A stretch of 64,000 nucleotides of DNA, taken from positions 100,556 to 164,555 of the forward strand of contig RSEE01000129.1 of NCBI GenBank assembly GCA_003971905.1, given 5' to 3'. This stretch comes from Moniliella sp. 'wahieum'. Its lineage: Eukaryota; Basidiomycota; Moniliellomycetes; Moniliellales; Moniliellaceae. Position numbers and translations under genes: made by a program. Positions 35,167 to 47,665 of the stretch are shown here, one piece after another (positions within the stretch are counted from its first letter, which is position 1; each line of letters starts with the position of its first letter). Below the pieces are notes generated by a model, which was not told the origin of the DNA, made no database searches, and saw only the letters and a list, made by a program, of their open reading frames with translations.

Positions 35167-36575
35167 ATGTCCAGCGCCATCAACGGCGTCCACCTGCCTC
35201 CCCTTGCGACAGCACCGTCATCAAGGTCCTCGCCACCGTCGGCTCTGCCGCCCCCAATGCCCCCCCGTCGAGATCGGGTACAACTCGTGCAAGGTCATTG
35301 GCAACGGCTCCTTTGGCGTCGTCTTCCAGGCCACCCTTGTCCAGGGGCTCGAGCCCAAGCCCGGCCAGGAGGAGGGCCACAAGGACATTGCCATCAAGAA
35401 GGTTCTCCAGGACAAGCGCTTCAAGAACCGCGAACTGCAGATCATGCGCATCATTGACCACCCCAACGTGTGCGACCTGCGCGCCTTTTTCTACTCCAAC
35501 GGCAACAAGGTACGTTTTCGGCATCCCCTCTTGGCCGCACAGCGTGCACTGTCGCTAACCTAACCTTTTATCCCCTGCCCGAGAAGGACGAGGTGTACCT
35601 CAACCTCGTGATGGAGTATGTGCCAGAGACGATTTACCGCTCCTTGCGGACGTATGTCAAGGCCAAGCAAAACATGCCCATGATCCTCATTAAACTCTAC
35701 ATGTACCAGCTCTTCCGCTCTCTCGTCTACATCCACTCGATGGGCATCTGCCACCGCGACATCAAGCCCCAAAACCTGCTGCTCAATGCCCAGGCCGGCG
35801 TGCTCAAACTCTGCGATTTTGGTTCGGCCAAGATCCTCAACCCGGGCGAACCCAACGTATCCTACATTTGCTCTCGCTACTACCGCGCTCCTGAACTGAT
35901 TTTCGGTGCGACCAACTACACAACCAGCATTGGTGCGTACTATCCCCTTCCTTCTGTCTTACTGGCTGGCTGGCCCCTGGCGGCTATCCTCCCTTAGGAG
36001 CGTTGACGTGACTGACCAAGTGGGTCCTATCCATTCTACATAGACATTTGGTCTACCGGCTGTGTCATGGCCGAACTGATGCAAGGACAGCCGCTTTTCC
36101 CAGGTGAGAGTGGGATTGACCAATTGGTAGAGATCATCAAGATTCTCGGCACACCCTCGCGTGAGCAGATCAAGGAGATGAACCCGGCGTACATGGAGCA
36201 CAAGTTCCCGCAAATCCGCCCGCATCCGTTTAACAAGGTCTTCCGTGCGCGCACCCCTCGGATGCGATCGACCTCTTGTCCCAGTTGCTCGTCTACACCC
36301 CCACTGCACGGCTGAGTGCAGCCGAGGCCTTGGCTCACCCGTACTTTGACGAACTGCGGCAGCCACCGCCCGAAGGTCAGACGAGCCATTTGTTGCCGAA
36401 CGGCCGCCCGTTCCCCCCATTGTTTAACTTTACCCGCGAAGAACTGTCGGTTCGTCCTGACTTGATTGGGAAGCTGGTGCCTCCGCATGCCGAAGCGGCA
36501 CTGCTGGCCCAAGGCATCGACGTGCACAACTTTGATCCCATCCCAGCCAGCGCACTGCGTGCTTCGCTCGATTAG
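35167..36575 (+). CDS. GSK3: Glycogen synthase kinase 3 family protein kinase
   Basis: Ser/Thr kinase of Wnt-like, stress and cell-fate signalling. Seen: the pre-kinase strand VIKVLATVG, glycine loop [11 protein letters not shown] lysine in IAIKKV, catalytic [14 protein letters not shown], and the GSK3-defining activation segment [19 protein letters not shown] with its phospho-tyrosine, then [13 protein letters not shown] and [12 protein letters not shown]. Three exons: introns at 35510-35583 (or to 35586) and 35933-36044 (112 bases, GTGCGT...CATAG); the second splits the ATTG|AC codon pair for Ile-Asp. Frame breaks lie in the N-terminal 40 codons and near 36257. Start at ATG 35167 (MSSAINGV) is the first Met before homology. 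C-terminal tail is short, ending ALRASLD. Shares a divergent promoter with RPC1. Confidence 0.92.
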
Positions 36576-38116
36576 GACACATTTGTCCGAGCGCCTCCCC
36601 CACCACCCAGGCTTGCGAGCAATGCTTCTCGTCCGCCCGACCTGGCTGGACAATGATGCTTTGCCTGGACAAATGCCGTGCCTGTTCGGGCAGTTCAGAC
36701 TGAACTTGTTTGGACGGACACAGGTCCAGGGGCTTGTTGTTGGCTAAGGTGCTCTGGGCTACGATCCTACGATCCTACGATCCTATGCTATGTTCCCTTG
36801 CGCTGTGCTTGTTGCCAGCGAGTGTGCGCGAGGGGCAAGCGATTCGATTGTCACATGTCATGGACGTCTATTGAAGTCGTGTACAAAGTCCCCCTCCCCC
36901 CCCCTTCCCCCCCCCCCACGTCCCACTCATACATTCTATTTCGCCCATGTGCGCTTGTCCTACCGCCTTACCGTGCCCATCCCGCTGGGAGACACTGCTC
37001 CCTCCCACTTCCGTGCCCCCGACGTCCCCGGAGCACAGAACTCGGCATCCCGCCACTACCCACCCCACCGCGTCCCTGCTGTAGCTGCACTGCACTGGGT
37101 GCCCGGCACGATGGGCGCCTTGGTAGAGCATCCTCAGGGTGCGCTGGCACATGGGTTACTGGCGCTGCAGGGGGTACTAGGGTAGGTATAGGGTGACTCA
37201 TATAGACGACCTTGGTAGCAGTGCAACGACGCACGTGGACACGAGGTCATAAGCGCCGGGGTTTTGGGAGCCCGAGGGCGCGGGGGATAGTGACCTGGGG
37301 GGGCTCAAGCAGTAAGTAGTATCTAAGTGGTATCCCCTTAGTAAGGCAAGCTCATGCTCAAGCTCAGGCTCAGGCTCAGGCCCAGCTTGGGAACCATTGA
37401 ATGCTGTGGTGATGGCAAGGCCCTCGAGGGCGTGGGGGTTGTGCACCCGCGCCCGAGCACCCAACAGCAGCATGGTGCAGGAGGACACTGGACTTTAGTA
37501 TACTTAGACTGTATAGTGGGGTGAGGCATGTGGGTTACCAGGAGTACTCTGACTGAGTACTGAGTTCAGTCTGTGTGGGGATGGAGCGGCGGGACGCCAC
37601 ACTGGAACGGATAGAAGGTGTAAGGTGTAGAAGTAGTAGATCCCGACTACGGTATAGTGCGACAGGTGCCAAGGTACGACCGCAGGACTGAGGCTGGCGT
37701 GGGGTGGCGTGCAGGTTCCTGAGGTCGGCCTGAGGCTCAGGCCCGACGCGGCAACATACTACCGTATGGTCTGGGCGTGGGGTCCACATGGGTCGTCTCG
37801 CATATAGAACTGAGTGTGCATAGCGACTGGAGGACCCGAAGCTGGTCCGAGGACACCCACAAGGATAAACCAACGAAGGTTGTCGAAAGAGGGCCAGAGG
37901 AACTACCATCGTAAAGCTAGCCAAGCTAAACTAAGCTACTAACCGATTGCGCTGGGTCCAGAACCTGCCTCATCGAATCGCACCTACCCGCACCACTGCT
38001 TTTCTCTTTTCTCTGTGGAGATCCAACTGCACCTGGACGCCCGTGGGAACGCGCCGGCGCCTTGTGTACAAGGAAAAGATACGTTACCTTTTCCACCCGT
38101 TCTGCACAGAATGGAT
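36576..38116. other. Intergenic spacer, 1.5 kb
   Basis: No gene seen. Contains a threefold repeat of TACGATCC at about 36760-36786, a C-rich tract near 36890-36920 and a CTCAGG repeat near 37362-37382. Confidence 0.5.
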
Positions 38117-40700
38117 TCAATTCAATTCAAATTCCTCATTCCCATTCCCATTTACACTTCCACCGCCCACCGACTGGCCACCACCAGCGCCGCCTGGCGG
38201 CCGGACCAACGGGGAGGGAATGCGTTTGGGCACGCTGCAGTGCAGGAACCAGGGCGCGAGCCAGCGGTGTCGCGCGTCGGGCAACGACACGCCACTGTCC
38301 CCCCCAATCGTAGAGAGCTGCTCATCTTGGGAGAGGTCGTAGGCTCGGGCTCGGCCACGCCCGGTGGTATGAAGTAGCGCCAAACCAACGCGCACGCATT
38401 GGCGCGCACAGCGTCGGGACGCGGAAAGGGAGGCGGAGAAGGAGGTGCCAAGAGCGCCACAAGCGCATCTTGTCCTTCCTTCTGCGTCTCCGAGATGGAG
38501 AGGGCAAGGGCGACGGTACCTGCACCTCCGGGACGTAGGTGGGACGCAACGAGAGTAAGGGCCAAAACGGTCTTCGGCTTCCAGTTGCGCATGCCGCGCT
38601 TTCTGGCCATCGATAAACAACTGTACAAGACAGTGTACGATGGTTTGCTGTCCCAGCTGAGCCTTGGCTTGGGCTATGGCTGTGGCCGGTCCCAAGGAGG
38701 ACTTGTACCCCTTCCGCAGGGCTGGCAGTGGACGCGGCGCTGCGGTGGGCGGACGAAGCACGCTCCGCACCGTTGCTGCCACCGCCCGGGCTGACTGGAG
38801 TTTGGACCCGGTACGTCCGACCGGGCGGCCAGAGCGGCCAAGGACCCAATCAGGCCCTTGAGCCACTTGGTTGCCGCCTGCCCATTGTCCTGGACCAGCA
38901 TCTTGATCAGCCCAGCGGCCACTTGCTGCACGGGTCGCGCCAGGTCAAACTGGGTAGTGAGCAGGTGGCTCGCACTGGCCACAGTACCCGCTTGCACCAA
39001 CTGGGAGCGTACATGGGCCAAAGGTGGTACCGCCATATTCTTCAGCAAGCCCAATGCGCCATGCGCGATTCGCAAGTCGGCCCCCGTTGGCCGCACCAGT
39101 CCCATCGGCTTGTCCAGCTCGTGCTCCGACTCGTGCTCGTTGGCTGGGTGTCGGAGGTTGGTTCGGAAGCGGCCAGTGTGGCCTGGAGCAAAGCGGCAGC
39201 ACGAGTACCTACGCCCCGCTGTGCCAACGCTTCTACGTTCGTATCGCTTCGTGCTAGGTTGCCGAGCACAAGCAAGCCGAGCGCCGTCAAATCGGAACGG
39301 GGTACGAACGAGTCGGTCTTGGTGCCTTCAGGAGCGGATGGGGAGGATGGATAAGGATGCGGATGCGGATGCGGATGCGGATGGGGTTGAGGTTTGAGGT
39401 TGGGCTGCAGCGTCCAACCATGCATCCACACGCGCCAACAGTCCCGCCTGTCCAGCAAACAACCTTGCATCAACGCATCTTCTCCTGCCACAATTACCAT
39501 CGTACGTCCGGCCGCACCCTTGGCAGTGGCATAAAGTTTACGCGCCCCATGCCTCGTCCTGGTTCTCGCTTTCACTTTCGTTGTCGTTGCCGTTTTCGTT
39601 GTCGCTCTCGTCCTCGCTCTCGCCCGCCTCGTCATCGTCCTTGTCCTTGACCTGATCCTTTCCTCCCGAAGGCGCGGTTGGACGGGGCCAGGCAGTGGGT
39701 GGCGAAGCGCGTTCAAGAAAGTGGACCAGGACCTGGAGGCCACACGGTCCGTGCTGCAAGGGGGAGAGCATAGCAACGCGAACGGCGGTACTCTTGTCGG
39801 CGCCTTCTTCCAGTGCCTTGGTGGTATACGAAAGCAACTCGGCGTCCAAACTCATGTTGGCAGCATCGCCCTCGTCGTGGTCCTCGCCATGGGGCGAAAC
39901 GGCAAGGAAAGCTTGCAAGACCGAGGTGGCCGCTTGGACCAAGGCCAGTCCCAACTCCTCCTTGGCCCCAACCGCCTGATCAGCCGCGTCGGCCTTGGCT
40001 TCTCCTTCGTCGGGCTCGGCCAGGGCAAGAGGCAAAAGGTCATTGAGCAACTGCCACGCCCAGACAGCCGCCATAGCCCCCGTCGAAGAGCCGGGGTGAG
40101 CGGGCAAGTGAATGCCAGCAGCCGGCTGGGCAGGGGGCGGGGAAGCAAGATGAAGCAAAGTGGTCAGCAGCCCGGTTGGGCCGCCATACGCTCCAAGAAC
40201 GCCGCTCCACCATAGCCTACGTTGAGAAGTGCGGCCACCGCGGCCCGCACAGCCGTTAACACCGTCTCGCGTACCGCGGGGTCCGCCGCAAGTGGGAGGA
40301 GCGCAAGGAGCGCCGTCGTCGTTGCGCTGGCCACGTCGGCATCGAGAAGCGCGGTGCGGTTCGCGTCCGAGTCGGCGACAAAGTTGGCAGAGACACGGAA
40401 CAGATGCGTCAGGGCAGACACAAGCGGAGGCAGGGCAGGTGGATCGGTGGGGGCAGAACCGGGGACAGAGATTTGCTGGGCGGCCTGGGTCAGGAGCGGG
40501 GCCACGGCCGAGGCGAGCGGGGTGGAGGCGGCGGCAGTGCGGGCGGCGGGCTGGCGCAAGAGGCTGGCCAAAGCATCGGCGGTGTGGGCGACGGCGGTCC
40601 AGGTGGGCGGGGTGTCGGGGGGGGAGGAGCAGAGGGCAGGGAGGAGGGTGTGGTGGGCGGCAGCAAGTGCGGCGGCGGCGGCGGCGGCGGGCTGGCCCAT
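38117..40700 (-). CDS. ARM-repeat protein resembling SmgGDS (Rap1 GDP-dissociation stimulator 1)
   Basis: About 830 residues of Ala/Leu-rich armadillo-type helices. Blocks include LTHLFRVSANFVADSD (near 40390), LLALLPLAADPAVRETVLTA, VWAWQLLNDLLPLALAE, LGLLVLGNLARSDTNVEAL (near 39260) and HGALGLLKNMAVPPLAHVR (near 39040). The LGNLARSD...NVE and AL-LKN-AVP signatures are those of SmgGDS, which chaperones or activates small GTPases with polybasic tails. Between repeats lie an acidic linker (KDKDDDEAGESEDESDNE near 39620) and a His-Pro dipeptide run near 39370. Start at ATG 40700 (MGQPAAAAAAAL). Four or more frame breaks; the C-terminal end after about 38500 is uncertain (38117 in the frame carrying DLSQDEQLSTIGG). 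Importin-alpha or vacuolar Vac8 were considered but the signatures fit SmgGDS better. Confidence 0.6.
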
Positions 40701-41687
40701 GCTCGCGGTGGTGGGCGATGGCAGGTGGCAGGAGGAGCGGCGGGGCAGCCGGCAGGCTGGCTTGCAGCGTTGTGCGTTGTGCGTCGTGCTTCGTCTTCAA
40801 GTTGAAGCTTCAAGCTTCATGCGCCGCCCACAACCAACGGAGGAAATGTGGCGCTGAAATGTTCAGGTGCGATGCGCCGCTGCTCTCCGAGATCCACGTC
40901 TTGTGTGCAATGGTTTGTCCCGCATCTGCTTCGCCCCGTCACCAGCTTCACGCTTCGCCTGCCTTACTTGGATGGCAAGGACAGAGCTTCCTCACATACC
41001 GTAGTCTATATGCAGTCTTCTGGATGGCGCCCCCAAACGTTCCTGAGAACACCACCACGGTGGGGGTAAGAGTAAGAAAGTGACGAGGGCCGGGGGCTAT
41101 GACAGCGGATGGACCGTTGTTCCGGTTTGCGGCATTTCTGTATCAGGGCCATGCCGCATGTCCTTGAAATGATGGTTAGCGAGAGTGTTTCTCGGTGACT
41201 ATACGTTCTGTTGCCACATTATACCATACTATGCGACGGACCCGTGTGCTTTCCTCCCGCTCACATGGTGTCCTTGTGGCACCGTTGGGGTCAGCCGCTG
41301 ACAGGCGAAGCGGTCCGGATGGTGGGAATACTTAAGTATGATGTGGCTGTTTGTCTCCGTTTCTTATTCTTTATTTCCCACTGTCTCTATCATTATCTTT
41401 TCCCTCTTTTCCCTTTCCGTCGCCGTTTGCTGATGGGGAGTGATTGCAACAGGCTTAGCGCTTATTAGCAGTGGCCAGGTGGTACAAAAGGGCTCAGGGG
41501 GGTGGTGACTGTGGCCAATTCTGACAGGATGCCGGTATTTGAGAACAACAAGCGCAAGAGACGGACGCACACACATCTTGCGTATCTCTCTTTCCTCACT
41601 TTTGCGTTTTAATGCCGCAATAAGCGGTTTCTCCCAATCCTCCCTCCCTTTTGCCGGCGTGATTCCAATCTATCCACCCACACTTCC
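40701..41687. other. Upstream spacer of the SmgGDS-like gene
   Basis: No gene seen. TTGAAGCTTCAAGCTTCATG lies at about 40801-40820, 100 bases upstream of the start at 40700, and GCGCTGAAATGTTCAGG at 40851-40867. Confidence 0.5.
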
Positions 41688-41930
41688 TTGTCCGACACTC
41701 CCCTTTGGATACTGCATTTGTTGAGGCGCGCCTGTTGTGGGATACTCATGCCGCATCTCTCTTCCCTTCCACACTTACTACCGCTGCGAACACCGCGAGC
41801 TCTCCTTACCAATGGCGCTCTGTGCGCGGTCGGCGGTCTGTGCGGTTACGTCACCTCACAATGCGGGGAAGCGTTCTCCGATCTTCGGAGGCATGGCTGC
41901 TCCATCGACTATTTCCATCCCCTCGGCTGA
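41688..41930 (+). pseudogene. Possible N-terminal remnant of an Mpv17/PMP22-type membrane protein
   Basis: In two overlapping frames the sequence gives LLTTAANTA-like and LLTNGALCAVGGLCGYVTSQ followed by FSDLRRHG. This order (a helix with LLT-A-T-A, a Gly-containing helix with TNG-LCAVG-L, then DLRR) resembles the start of Mpv17/Sym1 inner mitochondrial membrane proteins. The remaining two thirds of the family sequence are missing before the homocitrate synthase promoter. It could be a truncated copy or chance similarity. Confidence 0.28.
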
Positions 41931-41959
41931 AAACTGGCCCCAACAGGAAAGGAAAAGCA

Positions 41960-41969
41960 GCAACCCTAG
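41960..41969 (-). promoter_or_regulatory. CTAGGGTTGC element
   Basis: Copy of the recurrent element overlapping the first unit of the 25-base tandem repeat, 378 bases upstream of the homocitrate synthase start. Confidence 0.35.
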
Positions 41970-42012
41970 CGCTGGCGGCCAGTCTGTACCCTAGCGCTGG
42001 CGGCCAGTCTGT
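41963..42012 (+). repeat. Perfect 25-base tandem duplication
   Basis: Unit ACCCTAGCGCTGGCGGCCAG plus TCTGT occurs twice without a mismatch (41963-41987 and 41988-42012), followed by a degenerate third start. It begins inside the TAGGGTTGC element. Confidence 0.9.
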
Positions 42013-42346
42013 ACACTGGCGCTGCGCCACCCGTGGGTTGGGCCCAGGGGGCGCACCCAGCCACGGAGATGGCCAGAGTGGCGCTGTGCTGGGCCGCCGG
42101 TGGGCCGCACCGTGACGGAGAAAACTTATCGCCCGAAAAGTTCAGCCAGCCAGCATCGCAGCGGTGTTGGATGCGAAGGTGCTCATCTCGGGTTGCTCCA
42201 GCCCCATTGAACAAACGACTCAGGCCATGGCTTGGAGCAGGCCAGCCACTGCCGCGTATTAATAAAGCTGTGGCCCAGCCCCTCGCCCCGACCGCCCTCA
42301 CCACCACCACCCACCACCACCTCCATCCCCTCCTCCTCCCGCCATC

Positions 42347-43756
<1,410 letters not shown>

Positions 43757-44612
43757 GAGAAAGCGCTTTTCGAGCCTCCCTGGCACATGCTGTCTTCCCC
43801 GCCCCCATTTAATCTTTCCCCCGCGCTTACACCATACTGAGCTCTGCTCGATCAAAAGTTGGAGCAAACTGGCTATGTCTTTTCGCCCTCTCCTCTCCCT
43901 CCCTCCATTCGTCGCCCCCCAACGATTGCGTGTATTTGTATCTCCTTCTCATCGATCCTGGCTGCTGCCGGCGTTGAAGCATTTGTGTCGCCTTGCCTCA
44001 CACTATGCCATGCACCGATCCTACCCCAAATGAATCCTTCCAACTTGTCGACTTCAGTCCACTGTGCTTGTTTCTGGTAGTAGGAAAGAAAGTTTCTCGT
44101 GGGAAAAAAGCATCAATGCCTCGCCAGTTCACTCGAACAGCCATTTCAGTCACTACTCAGCAGCTCTTGTCATGCATGTCTCTGTGGATCGAGGATCCCT
44201 TTCAAGCCTCAGGCCTCACAGGCCCACACTTCACAGGTAATGCCACGCTGCTGCCACGGATCTCTTCGACGTCGAATCCGAACATCGTTCCTATTCAACC
44301 TCTCACACCTGTTTTTCAGGTCCATCGTAGCACGCAGATGTATATATGCCTGCAGTACAAAATACTGATCAAAGCCACCGAAGAGACAGCGGGGGATGAT
44401 CGATGACCATTGCTTCCAATCGCTCACAACATAGGGATCGGACATATAAGCGCTACGACGGAAGATGGGCATGGGGGATGCTGACAGGGCCAGCGGTTTT
44501 GGGACGAGGGCACATGCCATGCGAGCATAGGGACCACGCGAGATATCCACGACAGAACGGTGCAAACTGCCCTGGGTTCCTCGAGACACGATACCGACGA
44601 CGTCAAAGCAAC
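43757..44612. other. Spacer between converging homocitrate synthase and RPS4 genes
   Basis: No gene seen; C/T-rich 3' region after the homocitrate synthase stop and GGGGATGATCGATGACC near 44391. Confidence 0.55.
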
Positions 44613-45617
44613 TTAGTTGGCCGCCTCGCGCTGAGCACGGCGCTGGTCGCGCTCCTCGGTGATGGTGAGCTTAATGCCACCGCCAGGGGAGGGAGATCAA
44701 GTGCTGACCGTCGTTGCCAGTGATGAAGATGTTGCCAATGCGGGTGGAGAACTCGCGGCCGATCGGGTCGGACATGGACAATGTCAAAGCCCCCGGGTGA
44801 GAGTCACGGCCAATGATCACGCCCACACGGCCCTGGTTACGGCCGCCAGTAGCCATGACCGAGGCGCCCTGTTGGAACTTGACAATCTCCTCCAGCTTGT
44901 TCTCAACCAAGTTGAACTTGATCGAGTCGCCGGCCTTAACGTCCGGGTCCGGTAGCGGATGGTGCGGCCGTCGTGGGTGACAATGTGGGGCACGCCGCGC
45001 GGGCCGAGCTCTGCACGCTTAACCTTGAGAGCTTGTAGGCAGCCTCCTCGGGGGCAATGCGGTGGACCACAAACCGGCCCTTAACGTCGTAGAGGATACG
45101 GAAGTACTCGCCCGACTTTTCAATGCTAATCACGTCCATAAAGCCCGTGGGGTAGGTAATGTCGGTGCGGACCTTGTTGTCAACCTTGATCAGGCGCTGC
45201 TGAACAATGGTGTTGACCTCGCGGCCGTTGAGCGCGTACTTCAAGCGGTTGCGCAGCAGCACCTAGACCCAACACCACAACAGCGTCAGTTGTGCGCCCA
45301 GCAGAAAGGGGGCAAAGGAGGGAGGTAGGCAGACAAGGCCAGAAGGAGACTCAGACAAGACATCGAAAGAAGGGTGTCGCCACAGAGGATCCGAAAGCCA
45401 TGCATGATGTGTAGAATAGCATCATCGTCTCTTCAGGGCCAGTCTGCCTAGAAAGGGGCGCGGGGGGAGGAAAAACGTACCACCATCGGGAGGCTCTCAC
45501 GGAGCTTGTGGGGCCGGGTGCTGGACGGGGGGCGTACACGCCGCCGCCGAGCTTGTCGAGCATCCAGCTCGAGGGGGCTGCGAGCCGCTTGAGGTGCTTA
45601 CGGGGACCACGGACCAT
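44613..45617 (-). CDS. RPS4: 40S ribosomal protein S4
   Basis: Small-subunit ribosomal protein, about 262 residues. From ATG 45617: [35 protein letters not shown], then exon 2 [54 protein letters not shown], a KOW-like [14 protein letters not shown], and the end SLP...[19 protein letters not shown]. One intron at 45263-45480 (218 bases, GTACGT...TCTAG), in phase 0 after MV, the longest found here. Frame breaks near 45515 (a C run), 45025, 44938 and 44690. Because RPS4 is essential, these breaks argue for sequence errors. Two TAGGGTTGC elements lie 135 and 254 bases upstream. Confidence 0.93.
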
Positions 45618-45751
45618 ATTGGGCAAACAGAAACTGACGCAGGGACGGTGGCGGGTAGCGCAAGCGTCGAGCGGGTTGTCGGCAGCAAGCACCCACCTGG
45701 CTTGCTTGCTGGGCGCACAGTGCGCCAGGCCAGTCCGCCGGCACTAAGCAA

Positions 45752-45761
45752 GTAGGGTTGC
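45752..45761 (+). promoter_or_regulatory. GTAGGGTTGC element upstream of RPS4
   Basis: 135 bases upstream of the RPS4 start, on the opposite strand. Ribosomal protein promoters in several fungi use Tbf1-type TTAGGG sites, so this context is the best support for a regulatory role. Confidence 0.5.
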
Positions 45762-45870
45762 AACAAAAGCTTCGCATGGCAGGAGGCGAGTGTGTGCAAG
45801 CGCTGCACACAGGCCTGGCAGGACATATGGGGGAGCAATTGCCGCTGCGTTGCGGCGCAATAACTCGTCA

Positions 45871-45880
45871 TTAGGGTTGC
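45871..45880 (+). promoter_or_regulatory. TTAGGGTTGC element upstream of RPS4
   Basis: Second copy, 254 bases upstream of the RPS4 start, same orientation as the first. Confidence 0.5.
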
Positions 45881-46716
45881 ATCCTTCTCTGGCCGACCCG
45901 TCCAGTTTCACATTTCAGCTTTTTGCAGTGCGCTGAAATACTGGATGGGCTTTGTCCGCTCCGCGTGAGTAATTTTGGTTATTTGCTCTCTTGGGCACTA
46001 CGCCAGCGCTGATGGCCCCGTGAGACGTGAGCGCGTGAGGCGTGCGTGAGGCCCATGTGGAGTGTGACGAGCAACAGGCCAAACTCGTTCAGTCTGGGCG
46101 TTAAATGTCCCTCTAGCTTTACAGAAAACGCTGAGGCTCAGGCATACTCAACCGAGCTGTCGTGACGCTTGCCCACTTTGCCCGTGGACCGCCAAAGTGC
46201 GTCAACCTTTCGCGCTCAGCCCGGCTCCGTGCCCTGCCCCCTCTATTTTCCAAGCGGAGGCGCTATAACGGCAAATAGATGAATGCTACGGCGCTGATCC
46301 TGGGAAAACACTATACTACGTGACTTGACTGCCCAGAAAACATGCATACTTAGTATAATATACACCCCTGTTGGTTGTTGCTTCCTCGATCGCTTTGCCC
46401 TCTTTGTTATTGAGTGTGTTCCGACACACTCTGTTGCAACCCCCAAAAGGGGCTATCCATCAGCCTGCGGTGTAGGTCCCGCGCCCCTAGGACGACAGGG
46501 TTGTGACACTATAGACCCCCAACAGCAACTACGGCAACAGTGTCCACCAGCACGACTGCCCTTCTGCGCTGCTCAGACGCAGCCATCAACGATCAACGTT
46601 TAACGTTTAAACAGAGGGTGCGTCTCGCCGCGCACTCCCACACAGCACTGGCTACCCCCCCTCAGGCCTCCTATTGAATATTCAATCCCCCTTCTTCCCC
46701 CTCCTCCCCCCCTTCC
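45881..46716. other. Intergenic spacer
   Basis: No gene seen. CATTTCAGCTTTTTGCAGTG near 45912 and GATCAACGTTTAACGTTTAAAC near 46592-46612 resemble elements in other spacers. Confidence 0.5.
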
Positions 46717-47250
46717 ATGACCAAGCCAATCGGCATCGCTCTCCGCACGTCCTCCTCGTGCGTGCTGTCTGGGAGAACGATCAGGCGACAGTCATTCCCA
46801 ACGACCAGGGCAACCTCAAAACTCCCACTTCTGTCGCCATCGACGAATGGCCGCGTCATCAATGAAGTGATGAGAGACCGCTCACCCCATCGACATTACC
46901 CGCCACAACACAGTGTTTGGCACCGCTCGCGGATTCGGCGATGAGGTGGTCCAGTCGGACATGCAGCAGTGGCCCTTCTAAGTGATTGACGTCGACGGCG
47001 AGCCCATGGACGAAGCCGAGTTCAAGGGCCAGGCCAAGAAGTTCACCCCCCAGCAGATCTCAGCCATGGTGTTGGTCAGATGCGCAAGACGGCGGAAGCG
47101 TACGTTGGCGAGCGAGTAGAGGACGCCGTGGTGACCATGCCTGCCTATTTCGGCCCTCGCAACGTCAGGCGATCACCCACGCTGGCACGATGGCTCGCCT
47201 CCGCACCTCGCGCATCATTGACGAGCACAGATCGCCCGCCCTCTGGTGCT
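46717..47250 (+). pseudogene. Decayed HSP70 N-terminal fragment
   Basis: Starts like cytosolic HSP70 (MTKPIGI, SSCV, VWENDQATVIPNDQGN), but the phosphate-loop DLGTT is replaced by ALRTS. Later frames give NTVFG, QSDMQQWPF, KKFTPQQISAMVL, MRKTAEAYVGERVEDAVVT, PAYF, and SQRQAITHAGTMARL ending in RIIDEH, that is roughly residues 1-180 of the ATPase domain. An in-frame TAA at 46979-46981, deletions of conserved blocks (the FDAKRLIGR region) and many substitutions in invariant residues distinguish it from the other genes, whose proteins are intact except for frame. Homology ends near 47245, before the rest of the ATPase domain. Confidence 0.85.
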
Positions 47251-47665
47251 TCCCTCAGATAGACAGCTGGACCCTTGTCGTCCCATAGTAGTCATTGTAC
47301 AGCGAGATCGCCTGCGCTCTGGTGCCTCCCTCAGACAGTCATGTTCGCTTGTGCTCATGCGTGTGTTAGTCATGTATAGCCGACCCGGCCTGGAAGCCAG
47401 ATGTGGAGATGGAGGGTTGTTCAATCAGAGGAGAGTCCTGAGCGGATTGGTTGATAGAGGCGAGAGAGAGACAGAGACGATTACAGAGTGGTTTCGTGAG
47501 CTAGCCATGTGACCATGTAATCTGTCACGTGATCAGGTTGACACATTGCTGCATGATGTTTGTTCGGCAAAAGTCATGTTTCTGTGCACTTCCCATGCCC
47601 AAAGCCCCCTCTTTCCCAACGTCCGAAACGGGATCATCGATCATGACGGTCACGACCCTGGGTTC
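47251..47665. other. Spacer with a short duplicated segment
   Basis: AGATCGCC(C)GC followed by CTCTGGTGCTTCCCTCAG at 47228-47261 recurs as AGATCGCCTGCGCTCTGGTGC..CCCTCAG at 47305-47336. No gene. Confidence 0.5.
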
